Source: Rhizobium sp. Root1203 (GTDB taxonomy: Bacteria > Pseudomonadota > Alphaproteobacteria > Rhizobiales > Rhizobiaceae). From it: 64,000 nucleotides of DNA. The notes beneath the pieces were generated by a model. The model was given only the letters and a program-made list of their open reading frames with translations. It was not told where the DNA came from and made no database searches. Positions 28,334-36,623 of this stretch are shown here, in pieces; the first letter of the stretch is position 1, and the number at the start of each line of letters is the position of its first letter. The position numbers and the translations under genes were made by a program. The DNA lies in contig NZ_LMCW01000020.1 of the NCBI RefSeq assembly GCF_001424945.1, forward strand, positions 1 to 64,000, given 5' to 3'.

Positions 28334-28431
28334 AGGTGCCTCCGAGGTGGCTTTGATTTAAAACAAATCTACTCCTAATTAGGGACTGTCAGTCCGTCGA
28401 TTGTCAAGCCGTTTATATGTCTTGTTGTGCC

Positions 28432-28707
28432 ATGGATACACGACAAACCATCGGCTGGAATTTGCGCCGCCTGCGGGTTGGAAAAGGTTTGTCACAGGAG
28501 AAATTGGCTCTCGAGTCCAATATTGATCGATCATATGTGGGACGGGTCGAGCGCGGCAAAGAAAACGTAACCGTCGCGACACTCGACGCGATTGCAAGAG
28601 TGCTGGCGGTTAACGTTGCCGCACTCTTCGAAGAGATCAAACCAACGGAAAAGAAGCCTGCCCCGCTGCGTTCGGGTCGAAAAGCGCGAACAAAAGAGGT
28701 GCGGTGA
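28432..28707 (+). CDS. XRE-family helix-turn-helix protein
   Basis: A 91-aa DNA-binding protein, essentially one HTH_3 domain: TIGWNLRRLRVGKGLSQEKLALESNIDRSYVGRVERGKENVTVATLDAIARVL. The C-terminal tail is basic (RSGRKARTKEVR). ATG 28432 starts the conserved part; an in-frame ATG at 28417 would add MSCCA and cannot be excluded. Proteins of this kind occur alone in rhizobial accessory regions, often near integrated or plasmid-borne DNA. Target unknown. Confidence 0.78.
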   Translation: MDTRQTIGWNLRRLRVGKGLSQEKLALESNIDRSYVGRVERGKENVTVATLDAIARVLAVNVAALFEEIKPTEKKPAPLRSGRKARTKEVR

Positions 28708-28852
28708 GGGAACAGCTGACCTTGACGGTGTAAGCCCACGAAGGACATTCACTGAGGCAGAGCAGTAATGCTCGTGCTTCCTCTCACCGCGAGATGGAGC
28801 CAACTGGTTCGACATCCACCCCTGCTTTGGACAATCCCTGCTCACACTGCCT

Positions 28853-29210
28853 TCAGGTATTCCTGAATTTCGGCCCGCTTATGCCAGTCTCATCAAGCAC
28901 TAGGTTGGGATCGCCAGAGCCAAGCTCGCCGGCAGAGGCGGCCCTGATTGCGCTTGCCAAGACACTGGTTTCCCTCACCTGCTCCGACCACAGAAGGGCT
29001 TCCGAATACCGGGCATCACGGAAGGCTTCCAGTGCGAGAACCACCATCGCGCATCGGGGCACAACGTCGGCATCTGTACTGGCATCTCTTGCCATCGAAA
29101 CCCCAGCCGCAGCCGCCAGCGTACAGGACGCCGCCGAGTGCCGCAGCTCCATCGGGATTGTTGGGATTGAGTGCCATAGCCATGTCGCCAGCCTCGATAG
29201 CGGCTGGGTC
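28853..29210 (-). pseudogene. Frameshifted remnant of a TPR-repeat protein
   Basis: Read on the minus strand, IEAGDMAMALNPNNPDGAAALGGVLYA (about 29198 down to 29115) continues in a different frame as GVSMARDASTDADVVPRCAMVVLALEAFRDARYSEALLWSEQ (about 29104 down to 28980). Together they resemble consecutive tetratricopeptide repeats, with the usual ALNPNNP..... and A..L....Y..A spacing, as found behind adenylate cyclase or peptidase domains in rhizobia. The frame change and the missing N-terminus mark it as broken. The open frames on the plus strand here are not convincing. Confidence 0.55.
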
Positions 29211-29345
29211 CTGTCTTTTGCATCCAGGGCAGCCATTAGCGCAAGTTGCGACCGGTCGGAGGCCGTCAGGGCTACAACGGCCACCGGGAATACGCCAAAA
29301 TACTACAAGGCTAAAGGACCATCGAGGCAGCGCGGACCCTAATAA

Positions 29346-29387
29346 CCCGCCATTGAGCCAAGCCATTTTGGCTCCTTGACTGGCGGG
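29346..29387. repeat. Nested inverted repeat
   Basis: An outer pair CCCGCCA/TGGCGGG encloses an inner pair GAGCCAA/TTGGCTC, giving a 42-base double stem of 7 + 7 bp. It lies between two gene remnants, 8 bases from the end of the alkyl sulfatase fragment. It could be that gene's old terminator or a small mobile-element end. Confidence 0.5.
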
Positions 29388-29394
29388 CCTGAAG

Positions 29395-29594
29395 TTACGG
29401 CGTTACGATGTTGAACCAGAACTCGAAGTTATCAAGCATCGAGACCAACTGAACCAGCTTGGCATCACCTTAACACTACCGTCGGCCTTCGCCTTGTCGA
29501 GCGTCGCCACACACAGTGCGATGGCGTTCAAGCTGTCGTGCGTGAGCGTGATCGTCGCACCGGCTTTGTCAGCCTGCACGCCCTTTGTGTTGTT
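29395..29594 (-). pseudogene. Remnant of an alkyl sulfatase (SdsA1-type) C-terminus
   Basis: On the minus strand NNTKGVQADKAGATITLTHD and SLNAIALCVATLDKAKADGSVKV (29594 to about 29466) match the sterol-carrier-like C-terminal domain of metallo-beta-lactamase-fold alkyl sulfatases. After a one-base frameshift the next frame reads GDAKLVQLVSMLDNFEFWFNIVTP and then stops at 29395-29397; FEFWFNIVTP is the signature C-terminus of this family. The catalytic part is absent, so this is a tail fragment only. The sequence upstream of 29600 does not continue the family. Confidence 0.72.
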
Positions 29595-29692
29595 CAATAC
29601 CCTTCCTATAAGGTGTCCGCATTGTTCCCGGCGAGGCGATGACGCCGTAGAGTGATCGAACATGCACCACACCACCTCACCCGGAGGCCTGT

Positions 29693-30274
29693 ATGACTGA
29701 GGTCTTGCTGTTCCACCATGCACAGGGGCTGACCCAGGGTGTGCGCGCGTTCGCCGACGACTTGCGGGCCAGCGGTCACATCGTGCACACGCCGGACCTG
29801 TTCGACGGACGCACGTTCCAGAGTATCGACGAGGGTCTCGCCTACATTGGTGAGATTGGATTCGATGAAATGCGGGAGCGCGGCATCCGTGTCGCCGAGG
29901 AGCTGCCTCTCGAGCTCGTCTACGCTGGGTTCTCGTTCGGCGTGCTGCCGGCACAGAAGCTTGCACAGACACGGCCCGGAGCCCGCGGAGCCCTGCTCTT
30001 CTACTCTTGCCTGCCAATCAGTGGCGAGTGGGCCTTCGGACCCTGGCCGCACAGCGTCGCGGTCCAGATCCACGGTATGGACGATGACCCGATCTTCGTC
30101 GGCGAGGGCGACATCGACGCCGCCCGCGGGATCGTGGAGAAGGTCGAGGATGCGGAGCTTTTCCTGTACCCCGGCGATCAGCACTACTTCGCCGACAGCT
30201 CGCTCCCGTCGTACGACGCAGATGCGACCGCGCTACTCACCATCCGAGTGCTTGAGTTCCTAGATCGCGTCTGA
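29693..30274 (+). CDS. Dienelactone hydrolase-family protein
   Basis: A 193-aa alpha/beta hydrolase, close to the compact dienelactone hydrolase size. The nucleophile elbow is GFSFG with S in the place often held by Cys in true DLH enzymes; the acid is likely in GMDDDP and the histidine in GDQHYFADSS. A GGAGG site precedes the ATG by 7 bases. Start FHHAQGLTQGVRAFADDLR resembles actinobacterial relatives, so transfer into this island is possible. No pathway partners are nearby, hence the substrate is unknown. Confidence 0.78.
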   Translation: MTEVLLFHHAQGLTQGVRAFADDLRASGHIVHTPDLFDGRTFQSIDEGLAYIGEIGFDEMRERGIRVAEELPLELVYAGFSFGVLPAQKLAQTRPGARGALLFYSCLPISGEWAFGPWPHSVAVQIHGMDDDPIFVGEGDIDAARGIVEKVEDAELFLYPGDQHYFADSSLPSYDADATALLTIRVLEFLDRV

Positions 30275-30358
30275 TCCATGCCGGCGTCTTGTTCCCGAAA
30301 GGTGGTCCCGACAAAAGGCAGCACTTCGACGAGAAGCGCGACCTGACTTTGATAGCGT

Positions 30359-30805
30359 TCAGACAGGGACATTCAGATCATCCCGCACGGTTATGAGATA
30401 TGTTGGATCGAGGCGTCCGCCTTTGACTAGCATGCGTTTGCCAGAGCCGAGATCGAACTCGGCCTTGTCGACAGACTTCAGCCAGCTATGGTGATGGCGG
30501 TCTACAAACCAGAAAAACAGCCGCTTGACCTTCACGCTGCTGCAGTGAGCCAGCAGCGTCTTCAAGCGCCTTGGGCTCAACGTCCGCAAGCCTTCGGCGA
30601 TCATGTCCACGTTATGAAAGCTTTCCTGCGCGGGCAGTTCGTCGAGCATTTCCAGGAACGCGCGCTCGGGAGTGGCGACGCGCATGGGCAGGGCATTCCC
30701 TTCGCTCAGCGCGCGCACGGTACTGTCCGCTCGTTGCCTGCCCCGGAGAACAGCGGCTCCCGCCGGTGGACTAACTTCCCCTTCTACGATTACTCGAAAG
30801 GGCAT
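30359..30805 (-). pseudogene. Truncated AbiEi-type antitoxin, C-terminal domain
   Basis: The 148 codons match the C-terminal (AbiEi_3) domain of type IV toxin-antitoxin antitoxins: MRVATPERAFLEMLDELP, then FHNVDMIAEGLRTLSPRRL, SVKVKRLFFWFVDRHHHSWL and the closing KRMLVKGGRLDPTYLITV. The complete family is about twice as long and begins with a winged-helix domain that is missing; the frame upstream of 30805 is closed 20 codons later with no relative. No AbiEii nucleotidyltransferase toxin follows. It reads as a leftover of a lost abortive-infection cassette. Confidence 0.72.
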
Positions 30806-30859
30806 GGCTAATGTCGTGCGGCAGCGTGGGCTTTGAGCAACAGCATCATTTGATTCAAT

Positions 30860-31007
30860 AGTTTGTTAATAACCCTGCCAACGAAGTGACTTGCGATGGG
30901 AAAAGGAAGATGAAACTGCTACGGTCGTGTACCATTGGTCCACACGTCGAAGGTAACACGACGTAAAACACCCGAGCAGCATTCAATGCTCCTCGGGTGT
31001 TTTTTTC
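30860..31007 (+). ncRNA. Candidate small RNA ending in an intrinsic terminator
   Basis: This gene-free stretch holds a hairpin at 30926-30946 (CGTGT...ACACG with inner ACC/GGT) and the strong terminator at 30967-31007. No plus-strand gene ends near enough to need that terminator, the closest being at 30274. I see no clear promoter box, and the 5' end is a guess. The interval 30806-31241 has no credible protein gene. Confidence 0.35.
30967..31007 (+). terminator. Strong rho-independent terminator
   Basis: AACACCCGAG pairs with CTCGGGTGTT (10 bp); inside it AGCA/TGCT adds a second short stem, and TTTTTTT follows at 31000-31006 on the plus strand. Read on the minus strand it also has a short T-run, so it could act in both directions. 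Confidence 0.8.
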
Positions 31008-31241
31008 GGCCGCCCCACAACCATCACCCCTGTTCTCTGGTGTCGGGAAGAAGGCTGTCGATAAATAGCGATCGCGGTAACCGAGCGCTTTGCCTTGCAG
31101 CCGAATCGCGATCATCATCGTATTTAACGGCAACACAGTTATTGACCATTCCATCCCGTGAGCTCGATTAGAAGCTTCGGCACAATTTGCTTCCCCATCG
31201 CGCAGCAACCCCATCAAATATATCTCGTTTACTAACGTGGC

Positions 31242-31760
31242 ATGAGCATCAAGAAGACTAAAGCAACGCAAGGGCCGCCAATTGCGAAGCCGAAAGGTTT
31301 GCTACAGCAGCTCGCCGCTAACCCGGACAAGCTGTTTACGGGATCGTTCCGCCAGCAGTATGCAGCGCTCTGTTTCCGCTATGATGGGAAGCATCAGGAC
31401 CTGGAGATCCTCGTTTTGACATCCCGAGATAGTGGGCGCTGGATCATCCCAAAAGGGTGGCCGATCAAGAAGAAAAAGCCACACGAAGCTGCAGAGACAG
31501 AGGCTTGGGAGGAAGCTGGCGTCAGAGGAAAGTGCAGAAAGGACCCGGTAGGAAGATACACGTACCTGAAGCTGCTAGACAACGGAGACGTCGCTCCGAC
31601 CATTGTGGATGTGTTTCAGGTGCAAGTGACGGAGCAAACGGACAAATACAAGGAGAAAGGCCAGCGCATCCTTGCATGGGTCTCCCCGGAAGAAGCGGCC
31701 AGGCGTGTTCGCGATATCGAGCTGAAGTCGCTCCTCGTGGATTTCAAACCGCGAACATGA
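31242..31760 (+). CDS. Nudix hydrolase, divergent Nudix box
   Basis: A 172-aa protein with a Nudix fold. The core FRQQYAALCFRY, the ILVLTSRDSGRWIIPKGWP strand and GWPIKKKKPHEAAETEAWEEAGV are aligned with the GX5EX7REUXEEXGU box. The catalytic REUXEE part reads TEAWEE, and the first box glutamate is replaced by lysine, which is common in the GWPxK branch that cleaves diphosphoinositol or dinucleoside polyphosphates. The N-terminus is basic. It stands alone, 208 bases before the channel gene. Confidence 0.82.
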   Translation: MSIKKTKATQGPPIAKPKGLLQQLAANPDKLFTGSFRQQYAALCFRYDGKHQDLEILVLTSRDSGRWIIPKGWPIKKKKPHEAAETEAWEEAGVRGKCRKDPVGRYTYLKLLDNGDVAPTIVDVFQVQVTEQTDKYKEKGQRILAWVSPEEAARRVRDIELKSLLVDFKPRT

Positions 31761-31968
31761 GATCGCGGGAGTTGGGTCGCATCTGGGGGAGCTAGCTCTC
31801 AGGAAATATTGCGTTCCAGGGCCCGAGACGTATTGTCGAGCTTGGCTTGAGGGCCACTCGCTCCGACAGAACAATCGTGATTGGAGTTTCTCCAACCTTT
31901 GCGATGATCTGAGTAGATGATGCCATTGGCTCGGTAATAACCAACCTCCGCAGGAAAGCCACCATCGA

Positions 31969-32772
31969 ATGAGCAACACGCACATCCAGCAGCATACCTT
32001 TGCCTATCGACTGAGAAACCTCAGGGCGAGGCTACGCTGGCTGCAGCGCGGAAAGGATGTTCGCTCTCTTCGCCTGCAGGCCGTGCTTGGGATTTTCGAT
32101 CTGGCGATCCTCGCCTTCTTCCTGTTCGGTCCATACCTGAGGGAGGGACGGTCCTATCTGGTTCTCGACTACACGATCGCCATCTGGATCGGGATCGAGC
32201 TTGTCGCGCAGGCCATCAGCGCCGGAGATGCCAAGACATTCGCAAAGCGGTTAATGACATGGGTCGACCTGTTCATACTGGCGACGTTGCTTTTCCCTGA
32301 CCTACTCAACAATTTTGCCTTCCTGCGCGCGATGCGGCTCTGGGCGATCGGCAACAGCAGCCTCTTGAAAGAGGGATTGCGAAGACTCGGCTACAATCAG
32401 TGGCTCGAGGTCGTTCGCGCTTGCCTCAACCTCGTTGTCTTCCTGTTCATCATCACCGGTTTCGTCTACACCAGCTTCTTTTACGGTCAGGAAGGCACAG
32501 AAGGATTCATCGATGCGCTCTACTTTACCGTAGCCACGGTCACGACCACCGGGTTTGGCGATATCACGCTGCCTGGAACGAGGGGAAAGCTGACCTCGAT
32601 CGTCACGATGATCATCGGCATCTCGCTCTTCGTGCGCCTGGCCCAGGCAGTCGTGCGGCCCTACAAGGTACGCTTTCCCTGCCCCCAGTGCGGACTACAG
32701 CGCCACGACGCGGACGCCGTGCACTGCAAGGCATGCGGGCACCTGCTCAACATTCCGGATGAAGGACAGTGA
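31969..32772 (+). CDS. Potassium channel of the ion-transporter family with C-terminal zinc ribbon
   Basis: A 267-aa membrane protein. Four helices at about 38-55, 65-82, 98-112 and 150-172 resemble a reduced voltage-sensor unit (RAMRLWAIGNSSLLKEGLRRL is a charged linker), followed by a pore loop with the K+ selectivity filter TTTGFGD at 192-198 and a last helix at 207-227. The cytosolic tail has two Cys pairs, CPQC (238-241) and CKAC (253-256), the pattern of a zinc ribbon. That tail is unusual for bacterial channels and may sense metal or redox state. No SD consensus is strong; ATG 31969 fits the family. Confidence 0.85.
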   Translation: MSNTHIQQHTFAYRLRNLRARLRWLQRGKDVRSLRLQAVLGIFDLAILAFFLFGPYLREGRSYLVLDYTIAIWIGIELVAQAISAGDAKTFAKRLMTWVDLFILATLLFPDLLNNFAFLRAMRLWAIGNSSLLKEGLRRLGYNQWLEVVRACLNLVVFLFIITGFVYTSFFYGQEGTEGFIDALYFTVATVTTTGFGDITLPGTRGKLTSIVTMIIGISLFVRLAQAVVRPYKVRFPCPQCGLQRHDADAVHCKACGHLLNIPDEGQ

Positions 32773-32895
32773 CTTCGCGCCGGTCGCCACAAAGCAACCC
32801 ACTGGATATCCGTGAGCCAACACCGTATGCGGTAATCAACAGGCAAATGCCTCCACATTTCCGCGCGAATTCGCCCGGCGCTGCAAGTTGAAGAC

Positions 32896-34092
32896 ATGAA
32901 GGCAATTTCAGGTACAAATCTCGAGCAGGCAAAATCGCACAATCGGCGTGTCGTGATCGAGGCGATCAGGACAAACGGACCGTTGTCACGCGCAGCATTG
33001 GCGCGCCTGACGGCCTTGAGCACGCAGACAGTGTCGAACATCGTCGAAGAATTGGAGGGATCGAAGCTCCTTAAGGCGGGAACCCCGCAGAAGGCAGCGC
33101 GCGGTCAACCGATCACACCCTACTCCATCAACCCAAACGGCGCCTATTCGGTTGGTCTGGAGCTGGAGCGCCATCATGCAGTGGGTGTCATCACGGACCT
33201 CTCGGGAAGCGTCCGGGCGAGGATCGAGCGCGCCGTTGACCGGCCGACGCCAACAGAGGCGATCCCCATCCTTGCGGGTATTGCTGCGGATCTGCAGACA
33301 ACTTTTCGTTTCGATCGAAGCCGGCTCCTTGGTGTCGGCATTGCCATGCCCGGTCGCTATGCCTCCGAAGGGGTTACGTCCCTGAGCCCCGTTACACTTC
33401 CCGGATGGCAGAATTTTCCAGTTGCCTCGGAGCTTCAACGCCTCGTTGGGGTCCCGGTTCTCATCGAAAACGATGCGACGGCTGCGGCCATCGGCGAGCG
33501 GCTTTATGGCGTAGCACGCGGTCTCAATAGCTTTGTCTACCTTTTCCTCGGCGGCGGCATCGGCGCCGGCATGTTTCTCGATGGTCATCTCTACAAGGGC
33601 AGTCGGAACAATGCCGGAGAAATCGGCCACATGATTGCGGTTCCGAACGGCAAGCTCTGCCCGTGCGGCAAGCGCGGGTGCCTGGATCGGTACGTCTCGC
33701 TCGGTATGGCCTACAAGCATCTTGGTATCGGCGATCCGGACAGCTGCTCGCTCGAAGAGCTCGACGCGGTGATCGATCACGCCGGGACGTCGCTGGACGT
33801 GTGGCTTGACGCGGCAGTCGAGCCGATGCGTCAGACGATCGACTTTCTGGAGCTTGCCTTCGACCCGCAGACGGTCGTCCTCGGCGGATCAATGCCCCCT
33901 TCCCTGCTACAGCGGCTGGCCCTTCGGCTCGAGCCGCTGCATGTGCCGGTCAACCCCACCACCGAGCGCGTCATACCTCGCATCATGGTAGGCGCGACCG
34001 GCAGGGACACGGCAATCCTGGGCGCCGCGGCACTGCCGATCTTTTCGGAAACGAACCCTCAGTTCGACGTCCTGCAGATACCTCTAAGCTGA
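32896..34092 (+). CDS. ROK-family transcriptional repressor (NagC-like)
   Basis: A 398-aa regulator. Residues 10-70 form a winged helix (GPLSRAALARLTALSTQTVSNIVEELE); the rest is a ROK sugar-binding domain with GVGIAMPGRY, ENDATAAAIGERLYG and FVYLFLGGGIGAGMF, and the zinc motif CPCGKRGCLDRY near 255-266. The ligand is probably an amino sugar, because it lies tail to tail (5 bases apart) with an operon for an importer and an N-acetylhexosaminidase. Candidate operators lie at 41996-42027 before that operon. Confidence 0.88.
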   Translation: MKAISGTNLEQAKSHNRRVVIEAIRTNGPLSRAALARLTALSTQTVSNIVEELEGSKLLKAGTPQKAARGQPITPYSINPNGAYSVGLELERHHAVGVITDLSGSVRARIERAVDRPTPTEAIPILAGIAADLQTTFRFDRSRLLGVGIAMPGRYASEGVTSLSPVTLPGWQNFPVASELQRLVGVPVLIENDATAAAIGERLYGVARGLNSFVYLFLGGGIGAGMFLDGHLYKGSRNNAGEIGHMIAVPNGKLCPCGKRGCLDRYVSLGMAYKHLGIGDPDSCSLEELDAVIDHAGTSLDVWLDAAVEPMRQTIDFLELAFDPQTVVLGGSMPPSLLQRLALRLEPLHVPVNPTTERVIPRIMVGATGRDTAILGAAALPIFSETNPQFDVLQIPLS

Positions 34093-34097
34093 TATCG

Positions 34098-36113
34098 TCA
34101 CGGATAGGCGTAGAGGATCGGCATCAGTCCCGCGACCGCCTTGAAGCGCTCCCACGATTTGTCGGAGGGTTTTGTCCAGGCGCTTTCCGCAAGGGCAGAG
34201 ATGCGCGGGAAGACCAGGCGATCGAAAACGGCACGGTCCGTCATCGGCTCGGACCAGATGCAGGCCTGGATGCCGCGCAGCTTTTTCTTCTGCTCGTCCG
34301 TCCACCCTTCCACCGGGTCGAAATTGTAGAGCGTCTCGGGCTCCGACCACCCAGCCCAGCTCGCGCCGGGCTCGTCCCAGTCGGGGCTGTTGGCCATGTC
34401 GAGATAGTAGACCTGTCCAGGGCAGACGACCATCTCGTAGCCCTCGCCGGCAAGCGCTGCCGAGACTTCGACACTGCGCCAGCCGCACAGGTAGCTCTTG
34501 CTCTTGTCGATGACATTGCCGTGGGCCGCCTCCTCCCATCCGCCGGTGATACAGCCCTCCTCGGCCAGGAACTTTTGAACCCGCTCCAGGAACACGGCTT
34601 GCAGGACGGCGGCCCCCGATCCTACGATGTCGTCGGCGCCGTGGGTATTGGTGATGACGTTCAGTCGCTTGGCATGCGCTTCAGCCGTTGCGTCGCCAGC
34701 AATTTCGCGCAACCGGCCGAGCGCTTCCGGCGAGCCCGACCACGCTCCGAGCGGGACCTCGTCGGCACCGATATGGATCGTCTTGAACGGGAAGAGCTCG
34801 ATCAATTCGCGAAAGATCGTCTCGAGTACCTCGTAGGTCTTTTCGCGGGCTGGATTGATGCAATTATCCGGGAAGCCCTGGACGGAGAAATAGCTGCCGA
34901 CCTCTGCCGGATCGCGGAGTTCGGGAATGGCCTGCTGCATCGCGAAGCAGTGCCCGGGCACGTCGATTTCCGGCACGACCTCGATGCCAAGCTCCTTGGC
35001 GTGGGCGACGATCTCGCGAACGGTCGCCTTGGTGTAGTAGCCACCGGTACGCTCTGGCCCCGATCCCAGGAGCGGCGGAACCGCCAGGCCATGTCCGCGC
35101 CACGCGCCGATCTCCGTCAGGGCGGGATAGGCTTCAATCTCCACGCGCCAGGCTTCGTCGTCCGACAGGTGCCAGTGGAAGCGATTGACCTTGTTCCAGG
35201 CAAGGATGCTCAGGAGCTTCTTGATCTCCGCCTTGCCGTAGAACTGACGCGCGACATCGAGATGCAGTCCACGCCAACCCATCGAGGGCTCGTCTGAAAT
35301 GGTGCCATCAGTCGGGAACTTGAATGCATGGGGGTACAGGTGGGCGCCCCGCCAGATCTGTCCGAGGGTGATCAGACCGTAGAGCAGGCCTGTCTGCGTC
35401 GTTGCCGAAATCCGCACCAGGTCGCCTGAAAACGCCATGGTGTAAGCCTCGGGTGCAAATCCCTCGACAATGTCGAGCATGACCGGCATGCCGCCTTCGG
35501 CTGCAGGGCGAACGATGCCTTCGACAGCAAACAGGTGGTCGACCAGAGCGGTGAACGCCTGCGCAGCGGCAACTGCGCTCGGCTCGCCAGCATTGAGCGC
35601 AAGGCCCGGCGGCAGGGAACGCCTGCCCGACACCGACACCTGGTTTGGCCACGGCACGATCGAAACCGGCACCGGCGGATTGACGGGTACTGGATAGATT
35701 TCAGCACCACGTTTCAAAGGTGCATTGTTGGCAAGCGAGCGCGTTGGCTCCACCGCGAGCGACAAGGTGGTGCCGTCGGCAAATGCGACATAAGCGCTGG
35801 TTGCTCCATCCGTCCAATGGTGGAACGGCCAGCTCAGTGCCGAGATCGAGAGCGTCCAGGTCTTGCCCGCCTCGAGCACGAAGTCTTCAGGTGTCAGAAA
35901 TTCGGTGAAATTCGACAGTCTGCGACCAATTGTTCCGCCTTCGATCTGAACGGCTGGGTCGACGCGGCCCGGGCCGCTGATGCAGAGCGTGAAGTCGGAG
36001 ATCGGCTTTGAGGAGAGGTTCTTCAGGGTGAGCGTATAGGCCTGGGCTCTCTCATCGGAAGCGGGAAGCCATGAACTTTCGAGCCGCAGGGCGGGTGGAC
36101 GTGGTGTCGACAT
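34098..36113 (-). CDS. Beta-N-acetylhexosaminidase (GH20)
   Basis: A 671-aa glycosidase predicted to remove terminal GlcNAc or GalNAc from oligosaccharides. It has an N-terminal immunoglobulin-like region (about 1-140), a GH20b zincin-like domain (150-270) and the catalytic barrel from 280 on, with the neighbouring acid/base pair D451-E452 in HIGADEVP. WHLSDDEAWR, PEIDVPGHC and the CGWRS stretch are further family marks. No signal peptide is present, so it works on imported chito-oligosaccharides in the cytoplasm. It is the last gene of the operon that begins at 41967. Confidence 0.92.
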   Translation of the reverse strand: MSTPRPPALRLESSWLPASDERAQAYTLTLKNLSSKPISDFTLCISGPGRVDPAVQIEGGTIGRRLSNFTEFLTPEDFVLEAGKTWTLSISALSWPFHHWTDGATSAYVAFADGTTLSLAVEPTRSLANNAPLKRGAEIYPVPVNPPVPVSIVPWPNQVSVSGRRSLPPGLALNAGEPSAVAAAQAFTALVDHLFAVEGIVRPAAEGGMPVMLDIVEGFAPEAYTMAFSGDLVRISATTQTGLLYGLITLGQIWRGAHLYPHAFKFPTDGTISDEPSMGWRGLHLDVARQFYGKAEIKKLLSILAWNKVNRFHWHLSDDEAWRVEIEAYPALTEIGAWRGHGLAVPPLLGSGPERTGGYYTKATVREIVAHAKELGIEVVPEIDVPGHCFAMQQAIPELRDPAEVGSYFSVQGFPDNCINPAREKTYEVLETIFRELIELFPFKTIHIGADEVPLGAWSGSPEALGRLREIAGDATAEAHAKRLNVITNTHGADDIVGSGAAVLQAVFLERVQKFLAEEGCITGGWEEAAHGNVIDKSKSYLCGWRSVEVSAALAGEGYEMVVCPGQVYYLDMANSPDWDEPGASWAGWSEPETLYNFDPVEGWTDEQKKKLRGIQACIWSEPMTDRAVFDRLVFPRISALAESAWTKPSDKSWERFKAVAGLMPILYAYP

Positions 36114-36139
36114 GATTATCTCTTGATTGCGTTATGGGA

Positions 36140-36610
36140 TCAGACTTTGAGCATCCCGGCGTAAACACCGGGTGCGGAATTGGGGATCGGCATGGCACCG
36201 ACCGCTTTCTCGTAGAAGGCCGCCGGGCCGACATCTCCGATGATGGCGTAGCCGTAGCCCATGGTTCGGAGATCGAAGAGGCAGGCGACGAGCAGCGCGT
36301 GGCCGATTCCGAGCCCGCGCGCTTCAGCCTCAACGCCTGTCGGGCCGAAAAAGCCGCGCGCAACCGATTCATGGCAAGCAAAACCGACCAGCTTCTGGTT
36401 GCGGGTCGCGATGAAGCATGTCGGCGGCTGACGCGTAAGCGCCACGGCGGTTTCGCTTGCCCAACCGTCGCCGAATTCGTCAGCGACCCATTTGGTGACG
36501 AGCTTCGCCTCCGGCGCGAGTGCGCGCCGGATCGTTACACCTGCATCCTTCATCCTCTCTTCAAGGACGGCGTTCGGCTCCAGGACCGAGAGATTGACAA
36601 GATAGTCCAA
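36140..36610 (-). CDS. GNAT-family N-acetyltransferase
   Basis: A 156-aa acetyltransferase. The acetyl-CoA pocket is clear in VEAEARGLGIGHALLVACLFDLR (V-x-x-xx-G-x-G-x-A form), followed by the C-terminal AFYEKAVGA motif. I choose TTG 36610 as start because AAGGAGA lies 9 bases before it and it follows the ATPase stop by 13 bases; the longer frame lies inside the ATPase gene. In an operon for amino-sugar uptake and hexosaminidase action it may acetylate glucosamine units of partly deacetylated chitin, but the substrate is inferred only from position. Confidence 0.78.
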   Translation of the reverse strand: MDYLVNLSVLEPNAVLEERMKDAGVTIRRALAPEAKLVTKWVADEFGDGWASETAVALTRQPPTCFIATRNQKLVGFACHESVARGFFGPTGVEAEARGLGIGHALLVACLFDLRTMGYGYAIIGDVGPAAFYEKAVGAMPIPNSAPGVYAGMLKV

Positions 36611-36623
36611 GGGCTGGTCTCCT

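Noticed and set aside
28794..29342. Plus-strand open frame of 182 codons
   Set aside because: It lies antisense to two remnants with clear relatives and has no family features itself.
31792..31995. Minus-strand open frame of 67 codons between Nudix and channel genes
   Set aside because: No ribosome site, no relative recognised and overlap with the channel start region.
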